In this document: one piece after another, positions 1-9,871 of the stretch
How the letters are laid out: every line of letters starts with the position of its first letter
Position numbering within the stretch: position 1 is the stretch's first letter
Origin: Sequoia sempervirens
Taxonomy: Eukaryota; Streptophyta; Pinopsida; Cupressales; Cupressaceae
Assembly: GCA_007258455.2 (NCBI GenBank)
Contig: VDFB02270651.1
Location: 496,079,370-496,143,369, forward strand
Direction of reading: 5' to 3'
DNA length: 64,000 nt
Notes under the pieces: model-generated
What the model saw: only the letters and a program-made list of their open reading frames with translations
Told to the model about the DNA's origin: nothing
Database searches by the model: none
Program-made: the position numbers and the translations under genes

Positions 1-2123
1 CTGCCTTTTTTGAATGCAGCCTATTGCGTTTTATTGAGTGGATGAAGGAGTATGTGCTCCAATTCCTCTTAGAAGAAGATGAACTAGCAACCTATTAAGA
101 CCAAATTAAATAGTTAAGAGTTACAAAATTTAACTAAACAAAATTTAAAATTAAAATGACAAATATAAAACTTACTTGGGATAAAACTTTTATTGCAATA
201 GGTTGGAGGTGCATGTATTCTTGCCCATGGAAGTACCACCAACTATGAGCATCCACCCTGCACTTGTCTCGAAGAGCATCCATATTTTGATCAACACTAC
301 CAGAGCAAGCAAAAGCCATGAACTCAGCCCTGACTCGATCGCGTTGGTCACGATCACTGAAGATTCTACGAATTGCTGCCTTGTACCCATGAGCCACTTC
401 ACCATCCCTATATGGAGCAACTCTTGATGATGTAGCAAGTACCTCAGGACTATAATACTTGGGACTCAATGCAAAAGCGAGAAGATGCAATGGAGTGGTC
501 ATTTTGTTCCATCTATCAACCATGATTTCCTGTAGCTCTTTGAAGAATTTTTCTTCAGGATCTTCCTCTTTTGCATTGATGATGACTTTCATCTTCTCAA
601 TCATTGAGTCGATACCATCATATACTTCTCCCAAACAAGGTCTATCCATGTCTGTATAACGGATCATGCTCAGTATAGGCTCAGTGAAACTAACCAGGTA
701 CTCAACACGATCCCACCAACACTCATCTAGGATCCTTTGCCTGACCCTATTTGCCCTTTCACTGCTAGATTGCCTCCATATGGCCCAATTAGGGCTGATT
801 ACCATGGCACAGAGTGCCTCACGAACCTTTATAAGCCGTCTCAACACAATTGTGTTGGAGGCAAAACGGGTCTCTGCAACCTGTTTGGAAATCAAAATTA
901 AAATTAAAATGTAATTTAAATTTACAAAATTAAAAGAAAACTAAAAATTAAAAAAATATTGAGAATTAACTTACCTTCAACAATTCCAATTTTGAGAATT
1001 GTCTAAATATTCCTTGTGTCATATGGTGGTTGGTGATAAACATTTGGATGTCTTCGCCCTCAGCATACACCTGTTTGATCCACTCAATTTTGGATCCAAT
1101 TTTTTGTAGCATTAGATTGAGGGAGTGGACAGCACAAGGTGTCCAAAAAATGTTTGGATACTTCTCCTCAACCAATAACCCAGCAGCCCTACAATTTTTG
1201 GCATTGTCGGTTATAACTTGCACAACATTTTGATGGCCCACTTCTTCAATAGCTTGGCAAAGGATGTTAGCAATAAATGGACCATCTTTCACTTGTCCTT
1301 CACAATCCACTGCTCTCAAAAACATTGCCCCTTTAGGGGACACAGCAATAACATTGATCAATGGGCGATTTTTTGCATCCTTCCATCCATCAGAAATGAT
1401 GCTCACCCCTGTTTCGATCCATGAATCCCTTATGGGCTTCAAAGAGTCTGCTACATGTTTCACCTCTTTCTCCAATAAGGTGCAACACACCTTCTCAAAA
1501 CCTGGGCCCTTATACCCCTTTGGAGCCTCATTAATAGATTTCACCATTTTTTGCCAATATGGTGAACGAACAACGTTGAATGCCAATCCATTGGCATAGA
1601 GACATCTTGCTATGTCTTGATCAGCAATCTCTCTTGCCTCATTCTGAAATGAAGCTTCCAACGGTCCCTTGGATCTTTTATTTGATGTGGGCACGGTTTG
1701 CTCTTGAGGAATGTTCATAAATGGATGGCTATCTGCAGGTCGAATATAAGTAGCCGTAGGTGGTGTAGGGGGTTTCATGGCTCGAGATCCTTTCTTCAAA
1801 GGATGGCTTGTTTTAAGACTACTAACTTTTTTCTCTGATTTTTCTTGCTTAGCAATATATTTCAACACTATGTCATCCGGAAGGCCTTTGCCATCACCTT
1901 CTGGAGGTCCTGGACAAGGTCTGATGCCATTATCAGGGATTCTACACAAGTAGGCTTTCACTCGACTGTATGAGCTTGTATATTGAATTTTGCAATGACT
2001 ACAAATCCAAATAAATACTCCACCACCTGGACATTGTTGAACCATTTCTACATATTTCCAAAGGGGAGAGGTTGCATTTATTTTGAAACGAGATTGGGCT
2101 GTGGTGTTAGAAGCGGATGCCAT
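1..2123 (-). CDS. hAT transposase (BED finger, DUF659, hATC), C-terminus cut by window edge
   Basis: Transposase that would bind the element ends and excise and reinsert it in the nucleus. Three exons join in phase: 2123-975 (383 codons), 880-176 (235 codons) and 91-1 (partial). Both introns have GT..AG ends (GTAAG donors, AG before GTTGC). Exon 1 starts with MASASN and has a BED-type finger with C-x2-C (ICSHCKIQYTSSYSRVKAYL). The DUF659/hAT core follows, with motifs SDGWKDAKNRPLIN, GPFIAN, VVQVITDNAKNC and FWTPCAVHSLNLML. Exon 2 starts VAETRFASN and ends in IAIKVLSQ. Exon 3 carries the hATC start, SSSKRNWSTYSFIHSIKRNR. No stop interrupts the part in view, so this copy may be recent. The aligned hAT-2 copy has the same intron positions. 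Activity is not shown. Confidence 0.85.
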
Positions 2124-2579
2124 TGTAATACCTAAGGCACAACATATTGAAATAATTTTGGTATTGAAATTTCAAATTTGAAACTTAAAAACTTAAATTT
2201 AAAAGAATGAGAAGTAGAACAATCAACAATCAACAAAACAAAATAGTTTATTTGTTAAAAAAAATGTAGGAAAAAAATTAAAAAAACTTCAAAGAAACCT
2301 ACCTCTTTTGATTCTTTGAACAAATCTTGCTCTATAATCTTCTTGGCAACGAACGGAGGCTTGCACGTGCTTAGGAATAGCACAACAATCAACTTTGACA
2401 AACCAATGATCAGCCTTCGAATCTATTCAAGCTTGTGCAAGCAAAAACGAAAGTTCAGCAATGGAGGCAAGAAAACGCGTTTTTCATTCACAAATTGTGA
2501 AATGAGAGTGTTTTTACCTATTTAGTGTCTTTAGAGGTCGAAATTAGGTTTACAATGAATATTAAATCATATAAGAAGT

Positions 2580-2847
2580 CAACATTCGGTCAAAAAATAT
2601 TTAAAAATGTCTAAAAACGCTTTTTTATTTCCGCCTGGGCGTTTTTCTGCGAAAATTCGTCACGGATTCGCGTCGGATACGCCAAGCCGAATCCTATTTT
2701 GAATCCACAGAGGGCGACGAATTTTTGACGAATCCGCAGGCCGAATTCCGTATCCTGTGTGAATTTCTGACTAATCGAATCCAAATTTCGAATCGAACCC
2801 GAATCGTATCGTATCCAGGGGCAAATACTGACGAATCGGTAACTTAG
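2580..2847 (-). repeat. hAT-1 terminal and subterminal repeat zone
   Basis: Between the transposon end and the 5' leader lies a stretch dense in short GATTCG/CGAATC and GGATACG motifs on both strands, for example around 2655-2830. In hAT elements such subterminal repeats usually are transposase binding sites. Here the core is GATTCG rather than the GGTTCG seen in hAT-2 and the element at 25995, so the copies differ mainly by one base in the repeated core. The leader 2124-2580 is AT-rich and shows no other gene. Confidence 0.6.
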
Positions 2848-3444
2848 GAAATTACTGTTTGCAGAGCCTTTGCAGAACCTTTGCTGTGTCAAATACCTGT
2901 CCAACCTTGCATACCATGCTTTGGGAGCCTGTTTAAGTCCATACAATGCCTTTTTCAACTTACAGACCATGTCCGGTTGATCTGATAATTGAAATCCGTC
3001 CGGTTGTTCCATGTAGACCTCTTCTTTCAATTCTCCATTCAGGAATGCAGACTTAACATCCATTTGGTATACCTTGAAATCTTTGTGAGCAGCAAATGCC
3101 AAAAACATCCAAATAGCCTCCATTCTTGCCACCGGGGCAAATGTCTCCTCAAAATCTATTCCTTCAACCTGTGAATAACCTTTGCACGCAAGCCTTGCTT
3201 TGTTTGTTACTACTTCACCATTCTCATTTAGCTTATTCCTGAATACCCATTTTGTACCAATTATGTTCTTGTTTACCGGTCGAGGAACCAATTCCCATGT
3301 CTGATTTTTCTTTATTTGATGTAATTCCTCTTTCATTGCTCTTACCCAATTTTCATCTTTGCATGCTTCACACACTGTTTTAGGTTCTATGTTGGAAAGT
3401 AAACACAAATTTACCTTAGCTGCCACCACTTTGCTTCTTGTCAT
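2848..3444 (-). pseudogene. Copia A reverse transcriptase, N-terminal half
   Basis: Readable on the minus strand from [11 protein letters not shown]. It has the standard Copia reverse transcriptase blocks in order: [55 protein letters not shown], the first catalytic aspartate block [22 protein letters not shown] and [21 protein letters not shown]. It breaks off at GSANSN, where hAT-1 is inserted; the YVDD block would lie left of the window. Just upstream (3445-3470) the linker residues IIGDKGKSV sit one base out of frame, so this copy is dead. The stretch 3445-3726 otherwise shows only weak linker-like sequence with stops. Confidence 0.85.
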
Positions 3445-3726
3445 TTACACTTTTGCCTTTGTCTCCAATTATCTGTTCTTCCGAATGATTTTTTTGTTTC
3501 TTTCGCGAGAACCGGAACTAGCGTTTGCTCAACTCACTCTTCAAATCACCTCAAGATTGCTCCAAATCGCTCTCCACTTTCTTCAAAGGCACAATTGATC
3601 AAAACATCTTACAAATTCGCTTTATAGATCAACGAGCTGCCCTAATTCGCATTAAATGTGGTAGAATTCAAAAAGCTGATAAAAACCTTCTTCATTGCAC
3701 TGAAAAACCCTAATTTGCTCCGCAAA

Positions 3727-3731
3727 TGATC
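3727..3731. repeat. Target site duplication TGATC, left copy, of Copia B
   Basis: TGATC directly precedes the TG of the 5' LTR at 3732 and is repeated at 8583-8587 directly after the CA of the 3' LTR. Five bases is the usual Copia duplication, and it fixes both element ends. Confidence 0.9.
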
Positions 3732-4323
3732 TGTTAATGTTATTGAGCAGCTTCGGGTTCATCCTTGCAGCCACAAGTGAAGACATAAATAAATGTAGCC
3801 TATCGGCTATTTATTTATATGTATCATTTAATGAGAATATGCGCTTCTCTTGGCAACAATATAATTTCTCTTGGGCTGACCTTCTTTATGATTTGTATTT
3901 ATTATTTGTAATTATATTATTGTATTCTGGCCGACCTTGTAATATGAAGAGGTGCGACCTCTCTCACACTTGTATATATACAAGGTCACCTTCATCTCTT
4001 TATCATCAAGCAAGTTCTATTCATTCTCTCATTAAGGTGCGAATTTCTTCAAGAGCAGAATTGCAAATTTCTTAAGGGCAGATTTAGCAGTCCAAGGAAG
4101 TGCAGATCTTCATCTGTTATTGCATCTGGTATAGGTGCTGAATATTGGCCTTGTGATTGGTCTCATTGTAAAGAGAATTGTTGCCATTATTTTTATAAGA
4201 GAGAACTTTTGTTGCTGGGTTTTTCTCCCTCAAGAGGAGGGTTTTCCCAGGGTATCTGCCGTGTTATTGTGTCTGATTTTGAATTAATTTTCTGTGCATA
4301 TAATCTGTTCGCTAAAATTTATA
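3732..4323 (+). repeat. 5' LTR of Copia B
   Basis: Starts TGTTAATGTTATTGAGCAGC and is matched along its length by 7982-8582. It ends in AATTTATA, where the 3' copy keeps AATTTACA, so the terminal CA has mutated. It carries an extra 15-base stretch near 3904 (TTTGTAATTATATTA type) absent from the 3' LTR, and lacks the 24-base duplication found there. Confidence 0.93.
3973..3980 (+). promoter_or_regulatory. TATA box in the Copia B LTR
   Basis: TATATATA lies inside the perfect palindrome CTTGTATATATACAAG in the LTR, about 350 bases before the LTR end, and is conserved in the 3' LTR near 8209-8220. It is the best candidate for the element's transcription start signal. Start site not determined. 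Confidence 0.55.
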
Positions 4324-4335
4324 TGGTATCAGAGC
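4324..4335 (+). other. Primer-binding site (initiator Met tRNA type) of Copia B
   Basis: TGGTATCAGAGC follows the 5' LTR directly. This sequence is complementary to the 3' end of plant initiator methionine tRNA, the usual primer of plant Copia elements. Confidence 0.9.
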
Positions 4336-4399
4336 GGGTTTGAGAGGATCGTGATCAGATTATTGCTAATCAGCATACCCTATTGTTCACTTAATCAAG

Positions 4400-4843
4400 A
4401 TGGTGAATGGTTTGAAGGTTGAGGATAGACTCGAAGGTGCATCCAACTTCACATCATGGAGATTCAGGATCATGCTTACCTTGCGTGAAAATGACTTGGG
4501 TGAGTTCGTGGAGTCTAGCGTTTCTGAACTTGAGGAGGAAGAAGAAAAGTTGCAGTGGCTGAAGAAAGACATTAAAACAATAAAGATATTGGTTGATTCC
4601 GTAAAGGATCACATTGTTCCTATCATCTCTAAGTTGAAGACAGCGAGAGATATGCTCAAGACCTTGGAAAAGATGTACAAAATCAACAATACCAGTCGGG
4701 CACTTGCACTGAAGCAACAACTTCATCATGTGAAGATGGCGAAAGGTGAATCAGTGATTGCATACTTTATGAGGATTGCAGATTTGAGAGATCAGCTCTC
4801 TACAATTGGGCATATGGTTGAAGATGGTGACGGGCCTTCCTAA
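4400..4843 (+). pseudogene. Copia B gag, truncated
   Basis: Starts at the ATG of MVNGLKVEDRLEG, 65 bases after the primer-binding site. The N-terminus (GASNFTSWRFRIMLTL) and the helical core (LKTARDMLKTLEKMY, ALKQQLHHVKMAKGESVIAY) are typical of Copia capsid (UBN2-type gag). The homology stops at DQLSTIGHMVEDGD, and the zinc knuckle that should follow is missing. The next recognisable sequence, in another frame, is the pre-integrase zone. The deletion therefore removed the gag C-terminus and protease, so this copy cannot make particles by itself. Confidence 0.8.
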
Positions 4844-5387
4844 GTTCAACCAGGAGCACGAAGGTACTTGCAAGGGCTGCGCATTGGGTAAGAATATAAA
4901 AGCCCCTTTTCATAGTAGAGAAAATAGATCTAAGTGTATTTTAGACCTTATTCATTCTGATTTATGTGGACCTATGTCTGTTCCTTCTTCGATTGGTTTC
5001 TTGTATTATGTTCTTTTCATTGATGATCACCGTAGGAAGACATGGATTTATTTTTTGAAATCTAAAGAGTTTGAGGAAGTGTTGGATAGGTTTAAAGAGT
5101 TTAAAGCCTTGGTAGAAAATCTTTCTGGTAAAAGAATTAAGGTCCTCAGATCTGACAATGGTGGAGAATACACCTCTGGTAGTTTTCAGAATTTTTGTAT
5201 TGATGCAGGGATTAAGAGGGAGTTCTGTGTTCCCTATAATCCTCAACAAAACGGTGTTGCAGAAAGAAAGAACAGAACGATTGTGGAAGTAGCGAAGGCC
5301 ATGATCCATGATCAAGATTTGCAAACCTTCCTATGGGCAGAAGCCTCCAGGACAAGCTGTGTATGTTCAGAACAGAAGTCCTCATAA
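4824..5387 (+). pseudogene. Copia B integrase (pre-integrase zinc site and rve core)
   Basis: Begins just after the gag deletion junction with the tail of the GAG-pre-integrase zinc domain (HEGTCKGCALGKN). The integrase core follows, with catalytic residues visible in order: first aspartate in LIHSDLCGPM, second in VLRSDNGGEYTSG, and glutamate in NGVAERKNRTI. Spacing fits the D,D-35-E pattern. The frame breaks near 5345 after LWAEASRT. Downstream pieces of the integrase C-terminus (SPHKILENMTPEA, then KEKRTKLEPSGKKGIFV in another frame) are still recognisable up to about 5560. Defective copy. Confidence 0.8.
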
Positions 5388-5743
5388 GATCTTGGAGAAT
5401 ATGACTCCAGAAGCTCCAAGTCAATCATTTGAGGATCTTTGGATGTCCTGTCTATATTCATGTTCCCAAAGGAAAAGAGAACCAAGTTGGAGCCTTCCGG
5501 CAAGAAGGGAATATTTGTGGCTACAGTGAGACATCAAAAGCCTACAAATTTACATTCCAGGTCAGAAGATGATTGAGATTAGTAGGGATGTCACATTCGA
5601 GGAAGATGTTGCATTCAGGAAGATCCAGGGGATTCATATGAAGATGATAATGAAGAGTCTCCTCAGGATATGGAAGTTGACCACTCCCTGAGATTTAGAG
5701 GGAGACTTCAGAACCAAAAGAAGATATTGATCCTGTTGAACCC

Positions 5744-6815
5744 TTGGAACCTACCGATGGGCCTACTAACATTGTTATTGGGAGAAAGATACCTCTATGG
5801 GCCAAGCATACTATGCAAGAGGCTGAAAGTCTTGCAGCTCCTAGAGGCACATTCAAAGAAAGTAAAATGCCACATAAGTTCTCCAGCTATGTTGCCTTAA
5901 TGAGTCAGATTATAGAATCCGAGCCTACCTGTGTTGAGGAAGCATCTAGTCTTCAAGTTTGGAGAGATGCTATGACAGAGGAGTATCAGTCAATTCTTAA
6001 AAATGATGTTTGGGATATTGTTCCTAGACCCGAGGGCAAGTCTGTGGTATCTTCTAAATGGCTATTCAAGATTAAGCATGCTGCAGATGGAAGCATTGAG
6101 AAGTACAAGGCAAGATTTGTGGCTCGTGGGTTTTCTCAGAAAGAGGGAGTTGATTATGATGAAACATTTGCTCCTTGTTGCTCGCTACACTTCAGTCAGA
6201 ACCATCATTGCTATTGCTGCATCTAGAGGATGGAAGATTCACCAGATGGATGTGAAGACAACTTTTCTCAATGGAGTAATTGAGGAGGAGGTTTATATAG
6301 AGCAACCTGATGGATTTGAGGTTCATGAGAAGGAGTCACATGTTTGCAAGCTGAAGAAGGCCTTGTATGGTCTTAAGCAGGCTCCTCGTGCATGGTACGA
6401 AAGGATTGATCGGTACCTGTCAAGTTTGGGCTTCTTAAAGAATGATGCTGATTCAAATCTCTACTTCAAGGTAATCAATGGTGATGCATTAATTTTGGTT
6501 TTATATGTTGACGATCTGATCCTTACTGGAGAAGATCACCTGATTATTGAGTGTAAGGAGTTGACTTCAAAATTTGAGATGAAGGACCTTGGGCTCATGC
6601 ATTACTTCCTTGGATTAGAAGTCTGGCAGAAACCAGATGAGATGATTCTAAGTCAAGGAAAGTACACCATTGATATACTTAAGAGATTTGGTATGATGGA
6701 TTGTAAATCCATGTCTACACCTAAGGGAGACCAATTCCATAAATTGGAAGGAGGCTGCGTACTTAGTTCAAATTTGGGTGGATCCTACATTGTACGTAGA
6801 CAAAATTTCGATTGA
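5744..6815 (+). pseudogene. Copia B reverse transcriptase
   Basis: Two overlapping frames give a near-complete Copia reverse transcriptase. 5744-6170 carries WRDAMTEEYQSILKN, TWDIVPRP-like DVWDIVPRPEG, SSKWLFKIKH and ARGFSQKEGVDYDETFAP. A frameshift near 6175 follows, and 6180-6815 continues with [56 protein letters not shown], the catalytic box LYVDDLILTG, and DLGLMHYFLGLEVWQ. Catalytic aspartates are kept, so the frameshift is the main lesion in this domain. Confidence 0.88.
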
Positions 6816-7483
6816 TCCTTGATGCATCTAGTTAACACTAGACTCGAGCATTTGCTGCGCAAGGAGTGCAAATTTAGCTTTATGTGTGATCTCGAGACAG
6901 ATACATCTTGTTGCAAAATGCAAACATCCTCGAGATATCAGCGGGCAATGCTTGATATGGGTTGAGGTATTCTTCGTGATGCATTTGGAGTTACATGGTT
7001 TTACCGATTCCGACAAGGTGTTGTGTCACGGGGATCGGAAGAGCACTCCCTCCGTTGTTGCTTCCGCCGGGTTCTCGCTTAAGATTTCGGGTGCAAGAGG
7101 GGAAGTAGTCATCTCAGAGTTTTAAGTACGCCAGAGGCCGAAAGCACATTGCATCTTGTATGGCAACTCGAGAAGCAAGATGTATTTCGTAAGCTCCTTT
7201 GCAGATTGTTCCTGACAATCAATGGAGCCTACTATCATTCATTGTGATAATCGAAGTTGTGTGAAGCTTCTCATTAACTCGCGGCTTCATGACGTGTAAC
7301 CAAGCATGTTGAGATCAAGTACCACTACATTAGGGATATGGTACTGCGTAAGGCTGTACAGTTGAGGTACATCAGCGCTGATGAGCAGACGGCGGATATT
7401 CTCACCAAGCCTCTCGCCAGGATAAAGTTTGTGTACTTTCGAGATAAGCTTGGTATGGTGGAGAATCCAGCCTTGACTGAGTA
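6816..7483 (+). pseudogene. Copia B RNase H remnant
   Basis: Scattered frames of the Copia RNase H region follow the reverse transcriptase. The clearest end piece is 7300-7483, with VEIKYHYIRDMVLRKAVQL, RYISADEQTADILTKPLAR and DKLGMVENPALTE, which is the standard C-terminus of Copia pol and ends at TAA. The middle (about 6830-7290) is CpG-decayed and full of stops. Confidence 0.75.
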
Positions 7484-7539
7484 AGAGTCTCAGTATCAGT
7501 GAGCCTTGTTTAATGAGTTCTTCTCTGAGAGAGAAGTTC

Positions 7540-7748
7540 GAGGTGAAATCCCTTGTTAATGCATTTTCCTCTGAGATGGAGGAATTTGAGGTGTAAGCCC
7601 TTGTTAATGCATTTTCCTCTGAGACGGAGGAATTTGAGGTGTAAGCCCTTGTTAATGCATTTTCCTCTGAGACGGAGGAATTTGAGGTGTAAGCCCTTGT
7701 TAATGCATTTTCCTCTGAGACGAAGGAATTTGAGGTGTAAGCCCTTGT
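7540..7748 (+). repeat. 48-base tandem repeat between pol and the 3' LTR of Copia B, about 4.3 copies
   Basis: Four near-identical 48-base units, each containing CCCTTGTTAATGCATTTTCC and a GAATTTGAGGTGTAAG end, with a diverged first unit. Every unit contains TTCCTC, a short loop (TGAGACG) and GAGGAA, a 6-base-pair stem that could fold as a hairpin. Because 48 is a multiple of three, several frames stay open across the array, but these frames resemble nothing and are not called as genes. The position in the 3' non-coding zone just before the polypurine tract suggests an RNA-level role, if any. Confidence 0.88.
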
Positions 7749-7972
7749 TTCCACCCTCTGATCTTGAGTCATGGTGGATGTCATGTGTGAGACTCCATGA
7801 CACATTTTGTACTTGTGAATGTCACGTTGAGGTGACAACATCATGCAAGTGATGAACACTTGTACACACCATAGTATGGTTGTAGCCATTATGGTTGATA
7901 TCGTGTTGAGGCGATATCTAACATCATGTTGAGGTGATTTGTCTTGAGCAACTGGAAGTTCTCTCCCTAGCT

Positions 7973-7981
7973 GAGAGGAAG
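7973..7981 (+). other. Polypurine tract of Copia B
   Basis: GAGAGGAAG directly before the 3' LTR; the expected primer site for plus-strand DNA synthesis. Confidence 0.8.
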
Positions 7982-8582
7982 TGTTAATGTTATTGAGCAG
8001 CTTCGGGTTCATCCTTCCAGCCACGAGTGAAGACATAAATAAATGTAGCCTATCGGCTATTTATTTATATGTATCATTTAATGAGAATATGCGCTTCTCT
8101 TGGCAACAATATAGTTTCTCTTGGGCCGACCTTCCTTATGATTTGTATTTATTATTGTATTCTGGCCGACCTTGTAATATGAAGAGGTGTGACCTCTCTA
8201 ACACTTGTATATATACAAGGTCACCTTCATCTCTTTATCATCAAGCAAGTTCTATTCATTCTCTCATTAAGGTGCGAATTTCTTCAAGAGCAGAAGTGCG
8301 AATTTCTTCAAGAGCAGAATTGCAAATTTCTTAAGGGCAGATTTAGCAGTCCAAGGAAGTGCAGATCTTCATCTGTTATTGCATCTGGTATAGGTGCTGA
8401 ATATTGGCCTTGTGATTGGCCTCATTGTAAAGAGAATTGTTGCCATTATTTTTATAAGAGAGAACTTTTGTTGCTGGGTTTTTCTCCCTCAAGAGGAGGG
8501 TTTTCCCAGGGTATTTGCTGTGTTATTGTGTTTGATTTTGAATTAATTTTCTGTGCATATAATCTGTTCACTAAAATTTACA
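7982..8582 (+). repeat. 3' LTR of Copia B
   Basis: Matches 3732-4323 and keeps the terminal CA. It contains a 24-base tandem duplication (unit TGCGAATTTCTTCAAGAGCA plus four bases, near 8274-8321) that the 5' LTR lacks. It is followed at 8583-8587 by TGATC. Confidence 0.93.
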
Positions 8583-8587
8583 TGATC
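8583..8587. repeat. Target site duplication TGATC, right copy, of Copia B
   Basis: Identical to 3727-3731; marks the point where Copia A resumes. Confidence 0.9.
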
Positions 8588-8734
8588 ATGCCTGCAACAT
8601 TTCTTCCGGTTCCTTTTGCATAAGCTTTGTTTATTCATTTTTTACAACATATCTTTGTGCCAACATCTAACACACCATGTATCTAAAGGGGGGTTGAACA
8701 ATTTTCTGTTAATGCTCCCCCTAAGACCATGCTA

Positions 8735-9262
8735 GGTCTAATTGCCGGAGGAATTGTTTACACCAGATGAGGGAATAAACACATTTGATGTCATTGGCTC
8801 TTCTTTTTGCTTCCATATGTTGTTCATTTTTTGCTTAACCTCATTCTTGTCAATTGTCTTTACTGGTTCATTCTTCTTGATCGGATCAGATTGTTTTCCC
8901 CCTTTACTTCTACATACTCTTGAAATGTGTCCGAGCTTGTTGCAATTGTAGCAAACAACATTTTTCTGATTTGTTTGACCTCCATTAACCCTTGATCTGC
9001 ACTGATTAGCTTTGTGTCCAAACTTATTACATGCATGGCAGTAGCCAACAAAAGATTTGATTCATTCTACCTCCTTTAAACCAATTCATCATCTGAGTTT
9101 TGCATTCACTAGCTCTATGTCCAACTTTCTTGCATGCAAAACATTGTCTGGAGAAAGATCTAGCATACTGGTTTATTCTTCTTTTACACTCTATTGCCTT
9201 GTGACCAAATTTATTGCATGAAAAACAAACATCATTGAAAGATGGGTACCTTTGAGCATTTG
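8735..9262 (-). pseudogene. Copia A gag C-terminus with four CCHC zinc knuckles
   Basis: Read on the minus strand this stretch gives four zinc knuckles of the C-x2-C-x4-H-x4-C type. They are CFSCNKFGHKAIEC (about 9186-9227), CFACKKVGHRASEC (about 9102-9143), CHACNKFGHKANQC (about 9000-9042) and CYNCNKLGHISRVC (about 8914-8956). They are separated by basic or glycine/asparagine linkers and spread over more than one frame, so small indels have broken the chain. Copia gag normally shows one such knuckle, which binds the RNA genome; four in a row is unusual. The tail ends near 8740 in NNSSGN and a stop. Confidence 0.75.
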
Positions 9263-9263
9263 G

Positions 9264-9848
9264 CTATCTGAGAGGCGGTCTTCTAGCTAAGCTTCTTGGT
9301 TTTTTTGTTTGTTTTCCTTTATCTTGAGTCTTTTGATTGTCCACTGTGTTTGGGGTCTGCATAGCCTTTGAGCTTTCACCTGCTTCCAGTCCCAAACCAC
9401 CTTTGTCTTTAATTGGTTTTTGTCCTGCAATCAACTCATCGAGCATGGTGGAGCTTGTTTTGAACTTATCTTCACAGATTCTTGCTTTTTCTAGATCTGC
9501 TCTCAGGTTTACCACTTCTTGTTCAAGCCTTGAGCATTCATCAGTCTTGCTTTGCACCAATGCATTCAAACAATCTTCAATTCTCTTCTTTTCCTCCACT
9601 TGTACCTTTAATCCTGTGATCTCTTCATCTACTTGTTTTAATTGCTTGCTTACTTCTCTATGTATTTCATTGAATTTCTTCAATTGCTCTTTCAATTTAT
9701 TGATGCATTCATTTGCCTCATCAAGATTTTCTTTCAAATCTTTGTTTTCATTTTCAGCCTTGTCAAGATTTTCAAGGGCTGTCCAAAGTTCTTTATCATC
9801 CATTTGTTCAATCTTCAAGATCTTCCTCAAGCTGTTAGGCTTCTTCGG
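9264..9848 (-). CDS. Copia A gag, coiled-coil part
   Basis: Open frame from just after the primer-binding site (SLRKILKIEQMDDKELW) to LARRPPLR. It is dominated by heptad-like repeats: LWTALENLDKAENENKD, LDEANECINKLKEQLKKF, VSKQLKQVDEEITGLKVQV, CSRLEQEVVNLRADLEKA. This predicts a long coiled coil of about 120 residues, then a low-complexity basic tail leading into the knuckles. A coiled-coil-rich gag is plausible for particle assembly, but the exact family is not certain. It may run in frame into the first knuckle with a small lesion between them. Confidence 0.65.
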   Translation of the reverse strand, partial: PKKPNSLRKILKIEQMDDKELWTALENLDKAENENKDLKENLDEANECINKLKEQLKKFNEIHREVSKQLKQVDEEITGLKVQVEEKKRIEDCLNALVQSKTDECSRLEQEVVNLRADLEKARICEDKFKTSSTMLDELIAGQKPIKDKGGLGLEAGESSKAMQTPNTVDNQKTQDKGKQTKKPRSLARRPPLR

Positions 9849-9856
9849 AGGAACCA

Positions 9857-9869
9857 GGCTCTAATACCA
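9857..9869 (-). other. Primer-binding site of Copia A
   Basis: Minus-strand TGGTATTAGAGCC, one base from the initiator-Met type TGGTATCAGAGCC. It lies two bases (AT) inside the LTR boundary at 9872, as in the element at 60230. Confidence 0.8.
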
Positions 9870-9871
9870 AT

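Larger units (their letters stand above)
1..2847 (-). mobile_element. hAT DNA transposon hAT-1 (left end outside window)
   Basis: DNA transposon running leftward. Its outer end is CTAAGTTACCGATTCG read on the minus strand from 2847, matching the ends of hAT-2 (CTAAGTTACCGGTTCG) and of the short element at 25995. It sits inside the reverse transcriptase of Copia A at 2847/2848, so it is younger than Copia A. The 8 flanking bases at 2848-2855 (GAAATTAC on the plus strand) are the expected target duplication, but the partner copy lies outside the window. The body holds a three-exon transposase and a subterminal zone rich in GAATCG/CGAATC-type repeats. Confidence 0.85.
3732..8582 (+). mobile_element. 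Copia retrotransposon B, full-length ends, decayed inside
   Basis: A 4,851-base element with two LTRs (592 and 601 bases), TG at the start, and CA (TA in the mutated 5' copy) at the end. It has a primer-binding site, polypurine tract and TGATC duplications on both sides. The internal order is gag, integrase, reverse transcriptase, RNase H, as in Copia. Gag is fused directly to the pre-integrase zone, so the gag zinc knuckle and the aspartic protease are absent. By eye the two LTRs differ by about 13 substitutions plus a 15-base and a 24-base indel, roughly 2 percent substitution: a moderately recent insertion. It lies in antisense orientation inside Copia A. Confidence 0.92.

Noticed and set aside
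7540..7748. Possible CRISPR array
   Set aside because: The units are contiguous without unique spacers and lie in a retrotransposon in a plant genome.
7510..7852. Repetitive frames on both strands across the 48-base array
   Set aside because: The unit length is a multiple of three, so any frame without a stop in one unit stays open. No start context or family.
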